This document shows, piece after piece, positions 33,302-43,797 of a stretch of DNA of 64,000 nucleotides (within the stretch, counting starts at the first letter, position 1; every line of letters begins with the position of its first letter). Position numbers and translations under genes: made by a program. The notes below the pieces were generated by a model. The model was not told where the DNA came from. It did no database searches and saw only the letters and a program-made list of their open reading frames with translations. The DNA comes from Ustulina deusta (taxonomy: Eukaryota > Ascomycota > Sordariomycetes > Xylariales > Xylariaceae): positions 124,001 through 188,000 of the forward strand of contig JAJNNX010000052.1 in assembly GCA_023159155.1 (NCBI GenBank), written 5' to 3'.

Positions 33302-34339
33302 TCACGCCGAACCAGGAACCCGTCTCCTCCTACTCGGATGCACAGCATCCGCACCACCCGTCCTCTTATCCTCCTCCTCCCCACCATCATCTCCACCAGC
33401 ACCGTCCTTGTTCTTGTTCCTCGTCTTCTCCCTGAGCCTAGCCTCCTCCTGGGCGCGCCTGGCGCGCTCCTCGTTCAGCTTGTCGTTCTTGGTCCGGATG
33501 CGCTCCCGTCTGTGCTCCGTGTTGCCGCCGCCGCCGGCCGTCAGCTCGACGTTGATCTTGCGCTCCTCCATCTTCTCTTCTTCTTCTGCACCTCCCCTTC
33601 TCCTATTCTGCTGTCGACCTTTGCCGAATGATGATGATGATGATGATGATGATGATGGGAAGGAGGAGGAGGAGGCGGCGGGACAGCGGAAGACGCTGTG
33701 GTGCAACAGCTTCAGCGCCGTCTTCATGTGGTCGTAGCGCGCGAACTCGACGAACGCGATCCCCCGCGACCGCGACGGGTCGTGCTTCTGGTGCAGCAGA
33801 CGCACGGCCGTCGGGTGCACCGAGGCGAAGTGCGCCGTTATCTGCGCGGGCGTCGCGCTGTAGGGGAGGTTGCCGACGAAGACGATGAAGCGCTTCTTGG
33901 CGTCTGGTTCGCCGTCTGCGTCTGCGTCGGCGTCGGCGGCGGGGGGCTCTGGGGCTGATGGTTCGGCTGAGGGTGTGGTGGTTGGCGAGGGTTTCTCCTT
34001 CTTCGTCTTCTTCTTCTGCTTCTTCTCTTTCTTGCTCTTGGATTGGGCATCTATCGTGTTCGTGTCTGTGGCCTTTGCGGTGATTTCGTCCGCTTCTGCT
34101 TCCGCTTCTGCTTCTGCTTTTACTTCTGCCCCTCCTTGTGTTTCTTCCTCGCCGACGTCTTTCTTCTTGTCCTTCTTCGACTTCTTCTTCTTCCTCCTCT
34201 CAAGCTTGGCGATCTCTTCGCCCTCCCCGGCACCACTCACGCGTCTCCGCTTCTTGCTCGAGATGTCTGTCACGGCAGCTGTTGCGGTAGGCGTCGCGGG
34301 GTCGTCATCGTGGGACTTGCGTTTCTTGGAGGAAGACAT
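33302..34339 (-). CDS. NOP6: Nop6-like nucleolar RRM protein
   Basis: An intronless gene of 345 residues from the ATG at 34339 (the frame is open to an upstream TTG, which I do not use). The N-terminal 140 residues are made of Lys-rich blocks (KLERRKKKKSKKDKKKD, KSKKEKKQKKKTKKEK) alternating with Glu/Ala runs, a nucleolar-type tail. A single RRM follows (KKRFIVFVGNLPYSATPAQI with RNP2 VFVGNL, then RGIAFVEFARYDHMKTALKL with RNP1). The RRM is followed by a poly-Ser run, a conserved basic/Glu helix (NTEHRRERIRTKNDKLNEER) and a Gly/Asp-rich end. Yeast Nop6 assists early small-subunit ribosome assembly with snR10; the same role here is inferred from domain layout. Confidence 0.82.
   Translation of the reverse strand: MSSSKKRKSHDDDPATPTATAAVTDISSKKRRRVSGAGEGEEIAKLERRKKKKSKKDKKKDVGEEETQGGAEVKAEAEAEAEADEITAKATDTNTIDAQSKSKKEKKQKKKTKKEKPSPTTTPSAEPSAPEPPAADADADADGEPDAKKRFIVFVGNLPYSATPAQITAHFASVHPTAVRLLHQKHDPSRSRGIAFVEFARYDHMKTALKLLHHSVFRCPAASSSSFPSSSSSSSSSFGKGRQQNRRRGGAEEEEKMEERKINVELTAGGGGNTEHRRERIRTKNDKLNEERARRAQEEARLREKTRNKNKDGAGGDDGGEEEDKRTGGADAVHPSRRRRVPGSA
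33628..33657. repeat. (ATG)10 trinucleotide repeat coding poly-Ser
   Basis: Ten ATG units on the + strand, read as TCA serine codons on the minus strand in the Nop6-like gene. Such a run is prone to length change without frame loss. Confidence 0.9.
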
Positions 34340-34797
34340 TTTGCAGGTCGTCTGGTCAGTGATCAACACGAACAGAGATCCAATTGAAAGGAAATCGTAT
34401 ATTCCTAGGCGCGAATGGCCGCCGTTCTCTATTGCGAAGAGGATTTACGAGCAGAAGCTGCGGTTCGCTTTGAGTGGTGGGAAATTCAGTGATAGTAAAA
34501 CAACAAAATCAATCTATGAACAGAAAATTCTAGTGGGGCTGCGGCTCGTTATGCGACCTTGTGGGGTACTTGGTTAGTTGCATAATGCGAGTTTAGCGCT
34601 CGACCTAGGTACACATTTATAGGTACTGTGGCTTGGATTACGTAATCGTGGCTTGGTATGTGGCTTGGCCACCGGGGACGAATATTATATACTTCGTCCT
34701 AATCCTATAGCTCGCTGAGAATACATCTGTGGGAGAAGTCTTTTCATTTCTGGAGATGTGCGGTACATCATTCTCGGTCTAACCAATCGCCTAATCT
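34340..34797. other. intergenic region upstream of the Nop6-like gene
   Basis: Promoter side of the Nop6-like gene and 3' flank of the aspartyl-tRNA synthetase gene. No gene is evident. Confidence 0.45.
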
Positions 34798-37092
34798 CTA
34801 AGGGAAAAGTCTTTTTGGCGTTCTAGGATAGTACGCAGCCAAATGAACCGAAGGCAAGTTCAAGTACCAGGCCACAACTCTGTCCAAACCTATGCCACCA
34901 CCACCATGGGGAGGAACTACAGGGAAACACGGGTCAGTCTGTATCTTTCACGGTAGGTATTAAAAGTGGGTTTGGAGGGGCTAAATAATTGGAAAGGTTC
35001 GAGTATCTTACCTCCCGCACTCCTGAATATGTCGACATATTCCTTGATACCAGGACTAGCGGGGTCAATGCCCTTTCTTCGGAGGCGAGCTTCGAGAATG
35101 CTGGGGAGATGTATACGCTGGCCTATCCAGGAATGAAGAGTCAGTAAATACTATGTATGGTAACTAACCTAGAGGGGTTTGGGAACTAGTAGGAGCAACA
35201 AGAGTCGGAAATCTCCCGGTAAGCAACTCCTGCCCCTCTCCCCTCCTTATACACATCAAACGGGTGAAGAACACTAACCGCCGGATAGGATTTCTTGTCC
35301 CCTCACTTTAGTTGACCGTAGTTAGTATAAATGAATTACAGAATATTTCCAATAAGCACTCACTGAAGAAGTCGTAAGCATTGCAAACTTTCGAATTCTC
35401 GGGGTCCTCGATTGTATAGAATGGACGAGCGCCCTCGGGGAATTTATCGAGAAAATAGAAATCAGTGTGGAACTTCTTCCTGATCAGTGCTCCCAGGGCC
35501 TTTTCTTGCGGTGTACTCATATCCTCGTCATCGCTGACATTCCGGTACTCCTCCGGGCCCTCTTCGCGCAGTAGCTTCTGACCCTCGGCGAATGTGAGTC
35601 GAACTTCTTTTCCAGGCTCAGGAAGAAGGAAATCTTCCGAAGGATATATCGTTCGAATGTAGTCGATCTCGTCTTTGCATTTCTCTTGTAGTCCGCGGAA
35701 GATGTACATTAGCGTAGCTTCTATCATGTCCCTAACCTCTTCGTACTACAAGAATTTCAAAGTTAGAAATTACCACTGATCGTAAATATTGGACTCATTT
35801 TCAAAGGTTTAGGAAGCATGAAGTAAAGATTTCGCAAAAAAAGAAAACAGAGTACGTACCGTATCTTCGATCTCCATCTCCATATCGAGGCCGGTGAATT
35901 CTGTCATGTGCCTGGGCGTGTTGGAATTCTCGGCTCTGAATACGGGCCCGATACAGAAAACGCGCTTCCTTCCAGCGGCAATTTCGTATTGCTTGTAAAA
36001 TTGAGGAGACTGGGCTAGGTACGCCTTTTGATTAAAGTAGGGCAATGAAAACACATTGGCGCCGCCCTCGGAGGCAGCACCAATGAGGCATGGTGGCTCG
36101 AATTGCGTGAATCCTTGCTATAAGAAATCATGAGTTAGAATTACCGGTTTTAGTAATAATTCACTTCAGTCTTGTGAGGTTTCGGGAGCGTGTAGAAGTA
36201 CGTAGAACATAGGCAAGAGCTTTGCTAGAAAAGAGATTGATGAAACTGGAGTACGTACTGACTCGAGATACTCGCTAAACAATTTCCTTACGGCTACCCT
36301 GACATCAGCAATTGCCTGTTGCACGGGAGCGCGCTTGTGCATAACGATGTTATTGAGGTGAGTAAGCAAGCTCGCTGTTGGAGCAGCGTCGACCAATGAT
36401 AGATTGTCGACACCTTCAGTCGGCACAGCTGCTGGTTGTGTAGGCTCCTCATCGTCGAGGGATCCAACAGGGCGGTTCGCAGCATTGAGACTCAGGCCGA
36501 GAACCTCGGGGCCGGGGGCAACCAAGTAACACTTGGTGATATGGAGCTCATAATCGCTGACACGGCAACTCTTGACGGGCTCTAGGGGCTTCTTGACTGT
36601 AGCTTCGACCAGAACGAAGCTCTCTAGGGATAGACCTCCGACCCATTTCGCCATCTGTTTCGACACAGGTTTGCCCTCCGAGCTAGCTGCTATAACACCT
36701 TGGATAGACCAAGAACGTTCCTCTCTGAGCTCGACGAACGCCATCTTCGCGCCTTGCATGCGAGCGTTTTGGATCCAAGCTCGAACTCTGATTGTCTTCT
36801 CGAGGTGTCCCTCGCCGAGGTTCTTGAGCTGTACTCGTTCGGCATCGACTTTAATGCTCGGTGTGATGTCGCCGTAGTTATCCTTGGCAAGATCGACGTC
36901 CTCGTTCTTCTTTGCTGCAGCAGCGGCAGCTTCTCGTTCGGCGGCTTTCCGAGCCTTTTCCGCTTCCTTCTTAGCCTTTGCCTCTGCTTTCTTAGCCCCT
37001 TTCTTGGACTGTGCAGGGGCTTCCCCTTCAGCTGGAGCTTGCTCAGTAGCAGCTGAAGCTTGGGGGGGTTCAGTAGCAGGTGCTTCAGACAT
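34798..37092 (-). CDS. DPS1: cytosolic aspartyl-tRNA synthetase
   Basis: Six exons (37092-36259, 36117-35860, 35745-35364, 35305-35279, 35122-35012, 34916-34798) encode 576 residues. This class IIb synthetase charges tRNA-Asp in the cytosol. The N-terminal extension (residues about 1-65) is Ala/Lys/Glu-rich ([20 protein letters not shown]), as in fungal and animal enzymes, where it binds tRNA. The OB-fold anticodon-binding domain follows ([20 protein letters not shown]). Class II motif 2 is [20 protein letters not shown], preceded by the conserved SEGGANVF and [11 protein letters not shown]. Motif 3 is [13 protein letters not shown] close to the C-terminus, ending [11 protein letters not shown]. 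Exon 4 is only 27 nt. The gene is divergent from CMS1. Confidence 0.96.
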
Positions 37093-37595
37093 TGTTGGAG
37101 ATGTTGTGAGTCCTGGGACACGATAAACTTCGGAGAAGGGTGATTCAATTGCAAGCTATATAGCTGCTTCAATGTGAGTCAACAGAGTCGGGCCGGTCTC
37201 GTTAAGAGTCGATAGAATCAACGGCGTCACAGTTTACTGTAGGAAAAGCAGATCTTTCCCTTCACACCGTGTCTGCCAGGTGAAGGAAAGATATGTGTCT
37301 GGTCACCTTATAGTCATGGAAGAGTGGAATGACTCTATCGGCAAGCATCGCGGGGCAATCATTATTTTATTGACATGCATGGTGGGGTAATGCCAACTAC
37401 TGGATACTTGCATATCGCTGTGGCGTAGGTAGACATCTTGCATAGAAAACTTTTGTTGGAGACCTCCTTGCATTTAACCAACCTCGAATTTGATCATGGC
37501 TTCTTCTCAATTACTTGATAATTGTTGTTGACCTCTAACAATTCCACAACCTCTCGGGAAGAAAAAGAGAAAAAGGAAAATTAGGTCGTGACAGT
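37093..37595. promoter_or_regulatory. divergent promoter of the aspartyl-tRNA synthetase and CMS1 genes
   Basis: A 503-bp region between two genes of the protein-synthesis machinery. TATATA lies at 37157-37162 within an inverted repeat (GCTATATAGC), about 65 bp from the synthetase ATG. A shared growth-linked control is inference. Confidence 0.55.
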
Positions 37596-38578
37596 ATGGC
37601 TCCGGTCCATCCCGCCGCCAAGTCAGCAAGTCTGTCTTCTAAAGCCAAGTCAAAGAAGCGAGCCCGCGAAGACGATGGTGGCCCACGAAAACGGAGAAAA
37701 TCGGCCTTTGATCAAGAAGATCTCGATCTTGATCTAGAGGCCGGCCTGAACAAGAAAATCGCTTGTCTTGACAGCATGCTCCTAGCAGACCATTTAGCGC
37801 AGAAAACGAGGAGATTTGGGACCGATTTGAAGCCAGTGGAGCTGTCTGCTCTGGACATTTCACGTGAGTTTCACCCAGACGTTTAGGGATGCTGGGGGGA
37901 CTAAAAGAAAACAGCAAGCGCTATCAAAGATTCGAGTTCATTTTCCGACCCCCGGAATCTGGAGAATCTGCCTGCCTTCTTGGAGGCGCATGCTAAGAAC
38001 CCGAAGACGCTTAGAGATGCTCCAAAGGAGAATGGCTCTCCACACACTCTCATCGTGACTGGTGCTGGATTGAGAGCGGCAGAACTTGTTAGGTACGGTC
38101 CCATGACTTTGCTTTCTTCGGTCGCATTCTAATAAATCTATAGAGCTGTCAGGAAATACCAGTCGAAGAATGTTACAGTAGGGAAGCTGGTACGGAATCC
38201 GCCTTCCAGTCGTGCAATCACAAGCTAACGCGAGGCAGTTCGCCAAACATATCAAGATCGAAGACACCAAGAAATTCCTTGAAAGCCACCGAACAGGTAT
38301 AGCCGTGGGGACACCGGTGAGGCTGAATGACCTTGTGGATAGTGGTCAGTATTGATGGCACGGATGGTCTGAACGTGAAGCTAACAAGGATATTAGGAAC
38401 GCTAAAGCTAGACAAGCTAGAACAACTTGTCGTTGATGCCTCGCATATCGATCAGAAGAAGAGAGGTATCATGGACATGAAGGAGACTATGATTCCTCTC
38501 GCCCGCTGGTTGTGCAGGGCTGAGTTTAAGGAGAGATACACAGATCCCGAACAGCCGTTACAGCTCTTGTTCTATTGA
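37596..38578 (+). CDS. CMS1: CMS1-type small-subunit ribosome biogenesis protein
   Basis: Five exons (37596-37863, 37915-38092, 38144-38189, 38239-38344, 38397-38578) encode 259 residues. Cms1 is a component of early 90S pre-ribosomes, related to DEAD-box proteins but lacking the ATPase motifs. The N-terminus is a basic/acidic nucleolar-type tail (KSKKRAREDDGGPRKRRKSA). Family blocks follow: DSMLLADHLAQKTRRFGTDL, NLENLPAFLEAH, HTLIVTGAGLRAAELVR, then FAKHIKIEDTKKFLESHRTG and GIAVGTPVRLNDL, and the C-terminal LVVDASHIDQKKRGIMDMKE. Introns are 46-54 bp. Confidence 0.9.
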
Positions 38579-38848
38579 GTCGAGTTTAGAGCAAACCAAC
38601 ATATTTCACTTGACTCGTGTTCGGTCGCATGTTATATGATACCCAGAATAGTGCTTCGGTCTTGGTCGGCGTTAGAAATGGTGTACAGTTCATTCAGAAC
38701 GACTATATAGAAAATAGTGGACGCCATAACATTACGAATGTATGTTCAAGACCCTCCCAACAAGACTAGTATCTCCTTTGTACTCTCGTGGTAGCATGCG
38801 TAAATAATGCCCAAAAACAAAGTGTTCATGCTGATCCTGCCTCCCTTA

Positions 38849-39600
38849 CTAGTGTCGTCCATTGATCCAGTAATCTTGAAGCAAGACTGCAACGATCCAC
38901 AAGACAAGCCCGGAAAAGGATGCCCCGACGCGAGATGAGTCGGACTGGGTAATGACCCATGGTCGGTTGATGCTTGAAGACTCGGGACTGCTGGTCAAGA
39001 AAGGCGTAGGGGTTGGCGACAACGTAATGGTCAGCGTGAGGCGGTCCGTGAAAGTGGTGGTGACAGTGACCACAGGCACGCTCTCCTGGCGTAACTGGAT
39101 ACCTGGTATCTCGGGAAGCTGGTGGCCGGCAAGGTAATCGGCCTCTCGCACACGGAGGAGGTCTTCGTTGATGAAACCCGGTGCAACCATGTAGATCTCG
39201 GCACCGACTTCCATGCAGGTTGAGATTGTGCGGCTGAGTGCTTTACCGTATTCGTTCGAATCGCATTGAGAGTAGAGACACTGGAACAAGGACTAGTGCG
39301 AGCGGGTCAGCACGACTCTGGGACAAGGGGTTGTGAAATGGCATTGAAGCTCACCTTTTGATACTCTTCTTGGTGGCAGAGGCAGTTCATGTCCAGACAT
39401 TGCGTGACGAACATGCTGTCAACCATGCAATGTGACCCGCAGCCTGTCAATATGTATTGTCAGCAAAACAATGAATGACCAGATGCACGGTGCCAGCGGG
39501 CACTCTTACTTGGTAGTTCAGGATCGGTTCTAACGTCCAGCTTCACCATCTTAGCGAGGGCAGCGTGTAGAAGGAGGAAAAAGAAGGCGATGTATTTCAT
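38849..39600 (-). CDS. CFEM domain protein, probably GPI-anchored or secreted
   Basis: Three exons (39600-39510, 39443-39355, 39292-38849) encode 207 residues. Residues 1-16 form a signal peptide (MKYIAFFFLLLHAALA). Eight cysteines with the CFEM pattern follow between about residues 32 and 83: SCGSHC, VTQCLDMNCLC, FQCLYSQC and STC. The aspartate in CLDMNCLC occupies the position of the haem-ligating Asp known from Candida CFEM proteins. A Ser/Thr/Pro-rich stretch leads to a C-terminal hydrophobic segment (SGLVLWIVAVLL) that could be a GPI signal, though a charged and polar tail after it (QDYWINGRH) is slightly long for that. CFEM proteins act in haem/iron capture, appressorium signalling or as effectors; which one applies is open. 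Confidence 0.9.
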
Positions 39601-41117
39601 TTTGTCCGAATCGAAGCAAGTCTGAGATAGTTGGCTGGGCGATGGGGTGTGAGGAGAGGGTCAAGAGCCAGGCAAGCGGCGATGGTATGTGTGGAACGTG
39701 GTTGGTCTGATGATTTGATTGCTGTTGTTGTTTTCGGGTTTTGGTGTGACCTAGTTGGTTATTGTGTTCGACCTCGTCTCCGGATCCAATAAATCGGTGC
39801 AAAAAAAGCGAATGAACGGCGGCTGGGACAGCGCGGTAAGGATAGTCACCAAGAAATCAGCCCCGAGGGGGAGTGAAGTCAATGCTTGACAATCCAAAAA
39901 TGGGAGCGAATGAGGTTATAGGAAACGAGCGACTTGTTAGCGAAGACTGGTGATGTTGTAGTCTACTTCAAGCTGATAGTGATGACCTGGAGGAGTGGGA
40001 GAGGAGATGGGGTGTCGCTCCGTGAAGTAGCCTGGGAATCGAATGACCAGTCCTCGCTCCTTCCATTCTACGCAACACAGACAATGAAAGGCAATTGCAG
40101 CCATTGAAGGACCCAGAGGGAAAGTGCCTCCGCCTCAGAGGCATCACCACCACCTAAGCGCCTACAAGAGGGATACGGTATGGCATATCATTCACATGGA
40201 GTCTCATCATTCGAGAATACAGGAATATTACTACTAGTTAAGCGTCCTTCTTACATGATACGCGAGCTTAGTCGTCAAATCACTTATATAGGAGTCCTAG
40301 GTTCGAATCCTACCAACACAGGCCTAATCGAGGTGCTCCATGATGCTTCATACAAAGTCAATTCATCCTCATATTCAGCAAGACTTGCCTATGGGTAGCC
40401 AGATTTTTTATATTGATTATATAATACAGATCGTTGTCTTGATACAGACCCTCAGTGGCATCGTGAGCCGGCAGCACCTCGCCTGCCATGATGGCTATGT
40501 CAAGAGGCCATTGAACAGCGTGACGCTTTTGGCCATCTTTAGTTCAAACTAAATCTGAAGGCTATTTTGTGTGGTACATGAAGGCCGTTGCTGCTTCTGT
40601 GATGCAAATGCATCTCTATTGCATCGTCGAGTGGGCAATGGCGATGTTCGGTTGAAGGCTGAGCGGTGGCGATATCCAATTGAACACCCATGAATAGCAC
40701 TTGTAAGGCCAGGTTGGAGATGGCCATAGCAACCGTACGACCTTGAACACAATGGGCTACACCAGCCATGTACATTGAACCCCTAATACCAGCCGCATTG
40801 TCTAATACCAGCCGTATTGTGGCAGCCTGCAATTCACCTGGGCAGCCCAACCGAGTAGGAGAGTATTGAATAACCTGAGCTCTCATCCTTCCTCTCCACC
40901 AACTGGTAATCACTCTCACTTCTACCACTCTCACCCATCGACACTCATACTACAGCTACCTCAGAGCGGGTGTGTTGAGCTGCGAACAACACGTTTTCCT
41001 CTATGCTTTCCACCAACTGCTGATCGATCACATTCCTGCATCAACACCATTCATCAACACTCATACTACTACTACCTCTGATATAGCGTCCTAAGCTGTG
41101 GACGATACGTTGCTGTC
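39601..41117. other. gene-free region at the border of the accessory block
   Basis: 1.5 kb without a supported gene. It contains a tRNA-like T-arm (40290-40312) without a full cloverleaf, and at its right end an imperfect tandem duplication described separately. Confidence 0.5.
40891..41109. repeat. imperfect tandem duplication upstream of an orphan gene
   Basis: Two neighbouring units of about 103-109 bp (about 40891-40993 and 41001-41109) align along their whole length. Both start with CCACCAACTG followed by TGATC/TAATC-like sequence, share ACACTCATACTAC with an ACCTC further on, and end with AGCTG(C/T)G...ACGATACG or AACAACACG. The second unit ends nine bases before the ATG at 41118, so the promoter or leader of that gene appears duplicated and diverged. 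Confidence 0.6.
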
Positions 41118-42269
41118 ATGGCGCCTCTACGCAATACTCCTTACGGTCGCAGCAGCAAAATCATCTTGCCACCTGAATATAGCTCCCCCAAGTCGCGATT
41201 GGATGATTACTGCGTGAAAATTCGCAATGACACAAACACCGCGGCCTGGATTGATCGTCAATCTAAGACCATTTCTGCTGCCTTTGGTGAACCATGGCGA
41301 CCAAGAACTCTAACTAGACGCAGGAGACCTAAGAAAAAGCGCAACGGAAATTCGAATGCAAATGTTGAGAGGAAGGATGGAGCCATGCCTGACGATACTA
41401 TCAAAGACCAAGACGTGATCTTGGAATTCACAACTTTGATGGAATCTGAAGAACTCACTGTTGCTTCCCAACAGCCATACTCCGCCAGCCAAGTCGACAG
41501 ACCCTTCGTACCTGTACACAACAACAACAACCATACAAGCAATAATGGCGGAAACAAATGTAAGGAGAGCGAGGCCATCCCACCCCAGACCGAAGCTAGC
41601 CCTATCGACCTGCTGCCAGGAACACCCGAACTGGTTGAGTGCCTAATCAAAGAACGACCAAGAAATCGCACTTGGCAAATCAATAGCCAAGGACACCTCA
41701 TCATTTCCGAATCTCTCTCCACGCAGCTCGCTGGCCTCAAAATCCCACCCCCCAACGAGGAATCTCCACTACCTCTCCAGAGCGCGGCGGTGGCAAGACT
41801 CGCGGCTGAAAACCGACAACTCGAGGCATTCCAGCAAGCACTACGATTCGCGCTCAACGACGCATTCACGCACACAAACGGAGTCAAGTTCACGGCTGAA
41901 GTGGGACTCTGCGACTACGCACTGGGGATATCCTATCCGACAATCGACATCCGCATGGAGGAGTGGAGGGGGGACACCGAGCTGCAATGCTGCCTAGCAT
42001 ATTACCTGCTCCGCGGCATACTGAAGCGCTACGGCGACCTGCCGTTTCCGGACAGGGTCGATATCCGGAAGTCCGGGGCTGAGCGGGGACGCCTGCTGGT
42101 TCCCTACGGCGCCGGCCAGGAGGAGATGGACGGCGAGGGGGAGCGTGTTCGGCGCAGAATCATCGACGAGGTGCGGATTGAGAGAGGACTTGCCCAGGAA
42201 TTGGAGGCTAGGAGAATTGAAACCGAAATATACCAGTGGTCGTCCCGACTGAGGAAACGCACGGGGTGA
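41118..42269 (+). CDS. orphan protein of unknown function
   Basis: An intronless 383-residue open frame with an ATG at 41118. I do not recognise a family. The N-terminus is basic (RTLTRRRRPKKKRN at about 63-76). The middle is polar with an Asn/His run (NNNNHTSNNGG). The C-terminal half looks folded: an Ala/Leu/Gln-rich helix (ARLAAENRQLEAFQQALRFA), then a possible alpha/beta core (FTAEVGLCDYALGISYP, TIDIRMEEWRGDTELQCCLA) and a charged C-terminal helix (RRRIIDEVRIERGLAQELEA). Codon use is ordinary. The gene stands at the start of the accessory block, next to gene relics. It is probably a real lineage-restricted gene, since a 383-codon frame with a good protein-like C-terminus is unlikely by chance. 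Confidence 0.65.
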   Translation: MAPLRNTPYGRSSKIILPPEYSSPKSRLDDYCVKIRNDTNTAAWIDRQSKTISAAFGEPWRPRTLTRRRRPKKKRNGNSNANVERKDGAMPDDTIKDQDVILEFTTLMESEELTVASQQPYSASQVDRPFVPVHNNNNHTSNNGGNKCKESEAIPPQTEASPIDLLPGTPELVECLIKERPRNRTWQINSQGHLIISESLSTQLAGLKIPPPNEESPLPLQSAAVARLAAENRQLEAFQQALRFALNDAFTHTNGVKFTAEVGLCDYALGISYPTIDIRMEEWRGDTELQCCLAYYLLRGILKRYGDLPFPDRVDIRKSGAERGRLLVPYGAGQEEMDGEGERVRRRIIDEVRIERGLAQELEARRIETEIYQWSSRLRKRTG

Positions 42270-43075
42270 CGGATGTGAGAAATTGGGAAACAAGAGGCAC
42301 TGTGGAGTATGCCGTGTTTGGAACTGAAGCTTGGAGGACAGGAAGGGGAATTTCTAGGATCGAGCTCGCTGTAGTAGCACGATGGCTGAGCACCTTGTAT
42401 CTTCCACCCTTCCCGTATAACTGTGTAAATGTACGACGGTATGCCTGAAAACCTCGCTTGAGCCCTCATGATAGGCCAGAAGCGTGTTTCGACGCCGCGT
42501 TGATCTGGTGCACTACCTCAAGTCCTTCTAAAATCCGAAGGCGTGTGAATTCGGGGAAGAGTCGCGTAGGACTTCTATTCCCATTGCCTTCCTGGTCATG
42601 GGTCGGTTGGTAAACCCCGACCTTGATGATAACTCAAGGCGAAACCCTTCATATGAAGGGGCCCTTTTTCTGTAAAACAACGCCCATCACTCAGTGGTTT
42701 GCACACGAATCCCCACGCTCGGATTTGAAAAGGCTTATTAAGCCAACATGACTCGGCTTCCACGAGAGCTTAAAAACTTCGGCAACTGATTTGCCACCTG
42801 GCTGGGCAAAGAGGGATTCAGAGGGGGCTTCTTCTCGGATATTTCCCCGGGCAGTAGAAGCCGCATTTGGAGTGGATGCAGGATATGGTTATTATCATTC
42901 TAGAGAACCTGAAAAGGAATATGCGAGTTACTACATTCTGATCAGTTACGGGCTGCTTATTTCCAAAACTACTGTCAAGTTTTAAGCTGTATAAAAGTTG
43001 ATGAAGGGATAAAACGACGCACAAAATCGAAACCAGGGGCTACCGTTCCCAAAAGCCACGGCGTATAAAGATTAA
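42270..43075. other. gene-poor stretch before the HET-type relic
   Basis: No supported gene. A frame at 42791-42985 lacks a start codon and known features, and may be part of the same decayed gene as the next feature. Confidence 0.4.
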
Positions 43076-43486
43076 GTGTCGTGGAATCCACTTCAGACTC
43101 CATTTATATCCTGTAAAACGAAGCGGGGATGGTTCACAGCAAGAAGAGTAGATACTGGAGACTATCGATTTCGACTGTTGGGAGGAAAGAGGCTGTTATT
43201 ATCAAGTGAGAAATTTCATAATTGTGGGACGATCGAGCCGCACACAGCAATCGACACGCTGCTAGGTGCTACCACAGATGGACGACTGACAGTTGAGCTC
43301 GTTGCTATTTGCCGCCAGGTGCAGAGAAACCGGGCCAACTTCGGAGGCGATGAGTGGTACCACGTCTATGGTGTTCTTTGGGTTCAATGGATCGATGGTG
43401 TCGCTTATCGGCGAGGTTCTGGTGTTGTGTATAAAACGCCATGGGAAGAACACGACCTAGAGGATGTTGACTTGATTCTTGGATAG
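43076..43486 (+). pseudogene. C-terminal relic of a HET-type (heterokaryon incompatibility) gene
   Basis: A 136-codon open frame without an ATG start, preceded by a stop at 43073-43075. Its second half (WYHVYGVLWVQWIDGVAYRR, then GVVYKTPWEEHDLEDVDLIL) matches the C-terminal pattern shared by many Pezizomycotina HET-domain proteins, in which a line of the type 'vLWieW.dGvAYRrg.G.V....W' ends with 'VDLiLG'. The HET domain itself is not present upstream in any frame. I read this as the 3' remnant of a lost gene. Function in allorecognition is known for the family; the remnant is presumably inactive. Confidence 0.5.
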
Positions 43487-43599
43487 CCTACCTCATGTTG
43501 GGATCCTGAAGAGCAAAGTGCTGGAAAAACGGTACATATCCGAGAATTGTACCAGATCTTAAGAGGACAGGGACAGATGAGTATTATTTCCGATGTTTC

Positions 43600-43797
43600 T
43601 CATAACTTCACTGGGGGTTTTCCTGTATCAGATGGGGTTAATGCCCGAAACACCGTTAAACAAATGACACGACAAATTACAAGCAGGAGAGTCTGGCTCG
43701 AAGAACTTGGTTTTATCTATGGGGACGTGCGGCGGGCAACATCTTCCTCGACACACAAGATGATATCCAACTATGTGGTTTCAATGTGATAATGGAT
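43600..43797 (+). pseudogene. frame-broken fragment of a protein-kinase-like gene
   Basis: The frame reads TRQITSRRVWLEELGFIYGD followed by VR, which resembles the kinase catalytic-loop approach (a 'LeelGyiHGDirPaNIlLD' line). After GDVRR the expected continuation, NIFLDTQDDIQLCGF, lies in a different frame starting at about 43735. So the catalytic loop is recognisable but split by a frame change. Histidine in the HGD motif is replaced by Tyr, and DFG by CGF. There is no start codon. It lies 110 bp after the HET-type relic and could once have been a fusion partner or neighbour. Confidence 0.45.

Noticed and set aside
33870..34577. 235-codon frame on the + strand
   Set aside because: Phe/Ser/Leu-rich shadow of the Lys/Glu-rich N-terminus of the Nop6-like gene.
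40230..40315. tRNA gene suggested by GGTTCGAATCC at 40293-40303
   Set aside because: The T-loop is perfect, but the T-stem has a C-C mismatch, and the 3' strand CAACACA has no complementary acceptor strand 60-90 bases upstream. At most a chance match or an old tRNA remnant.
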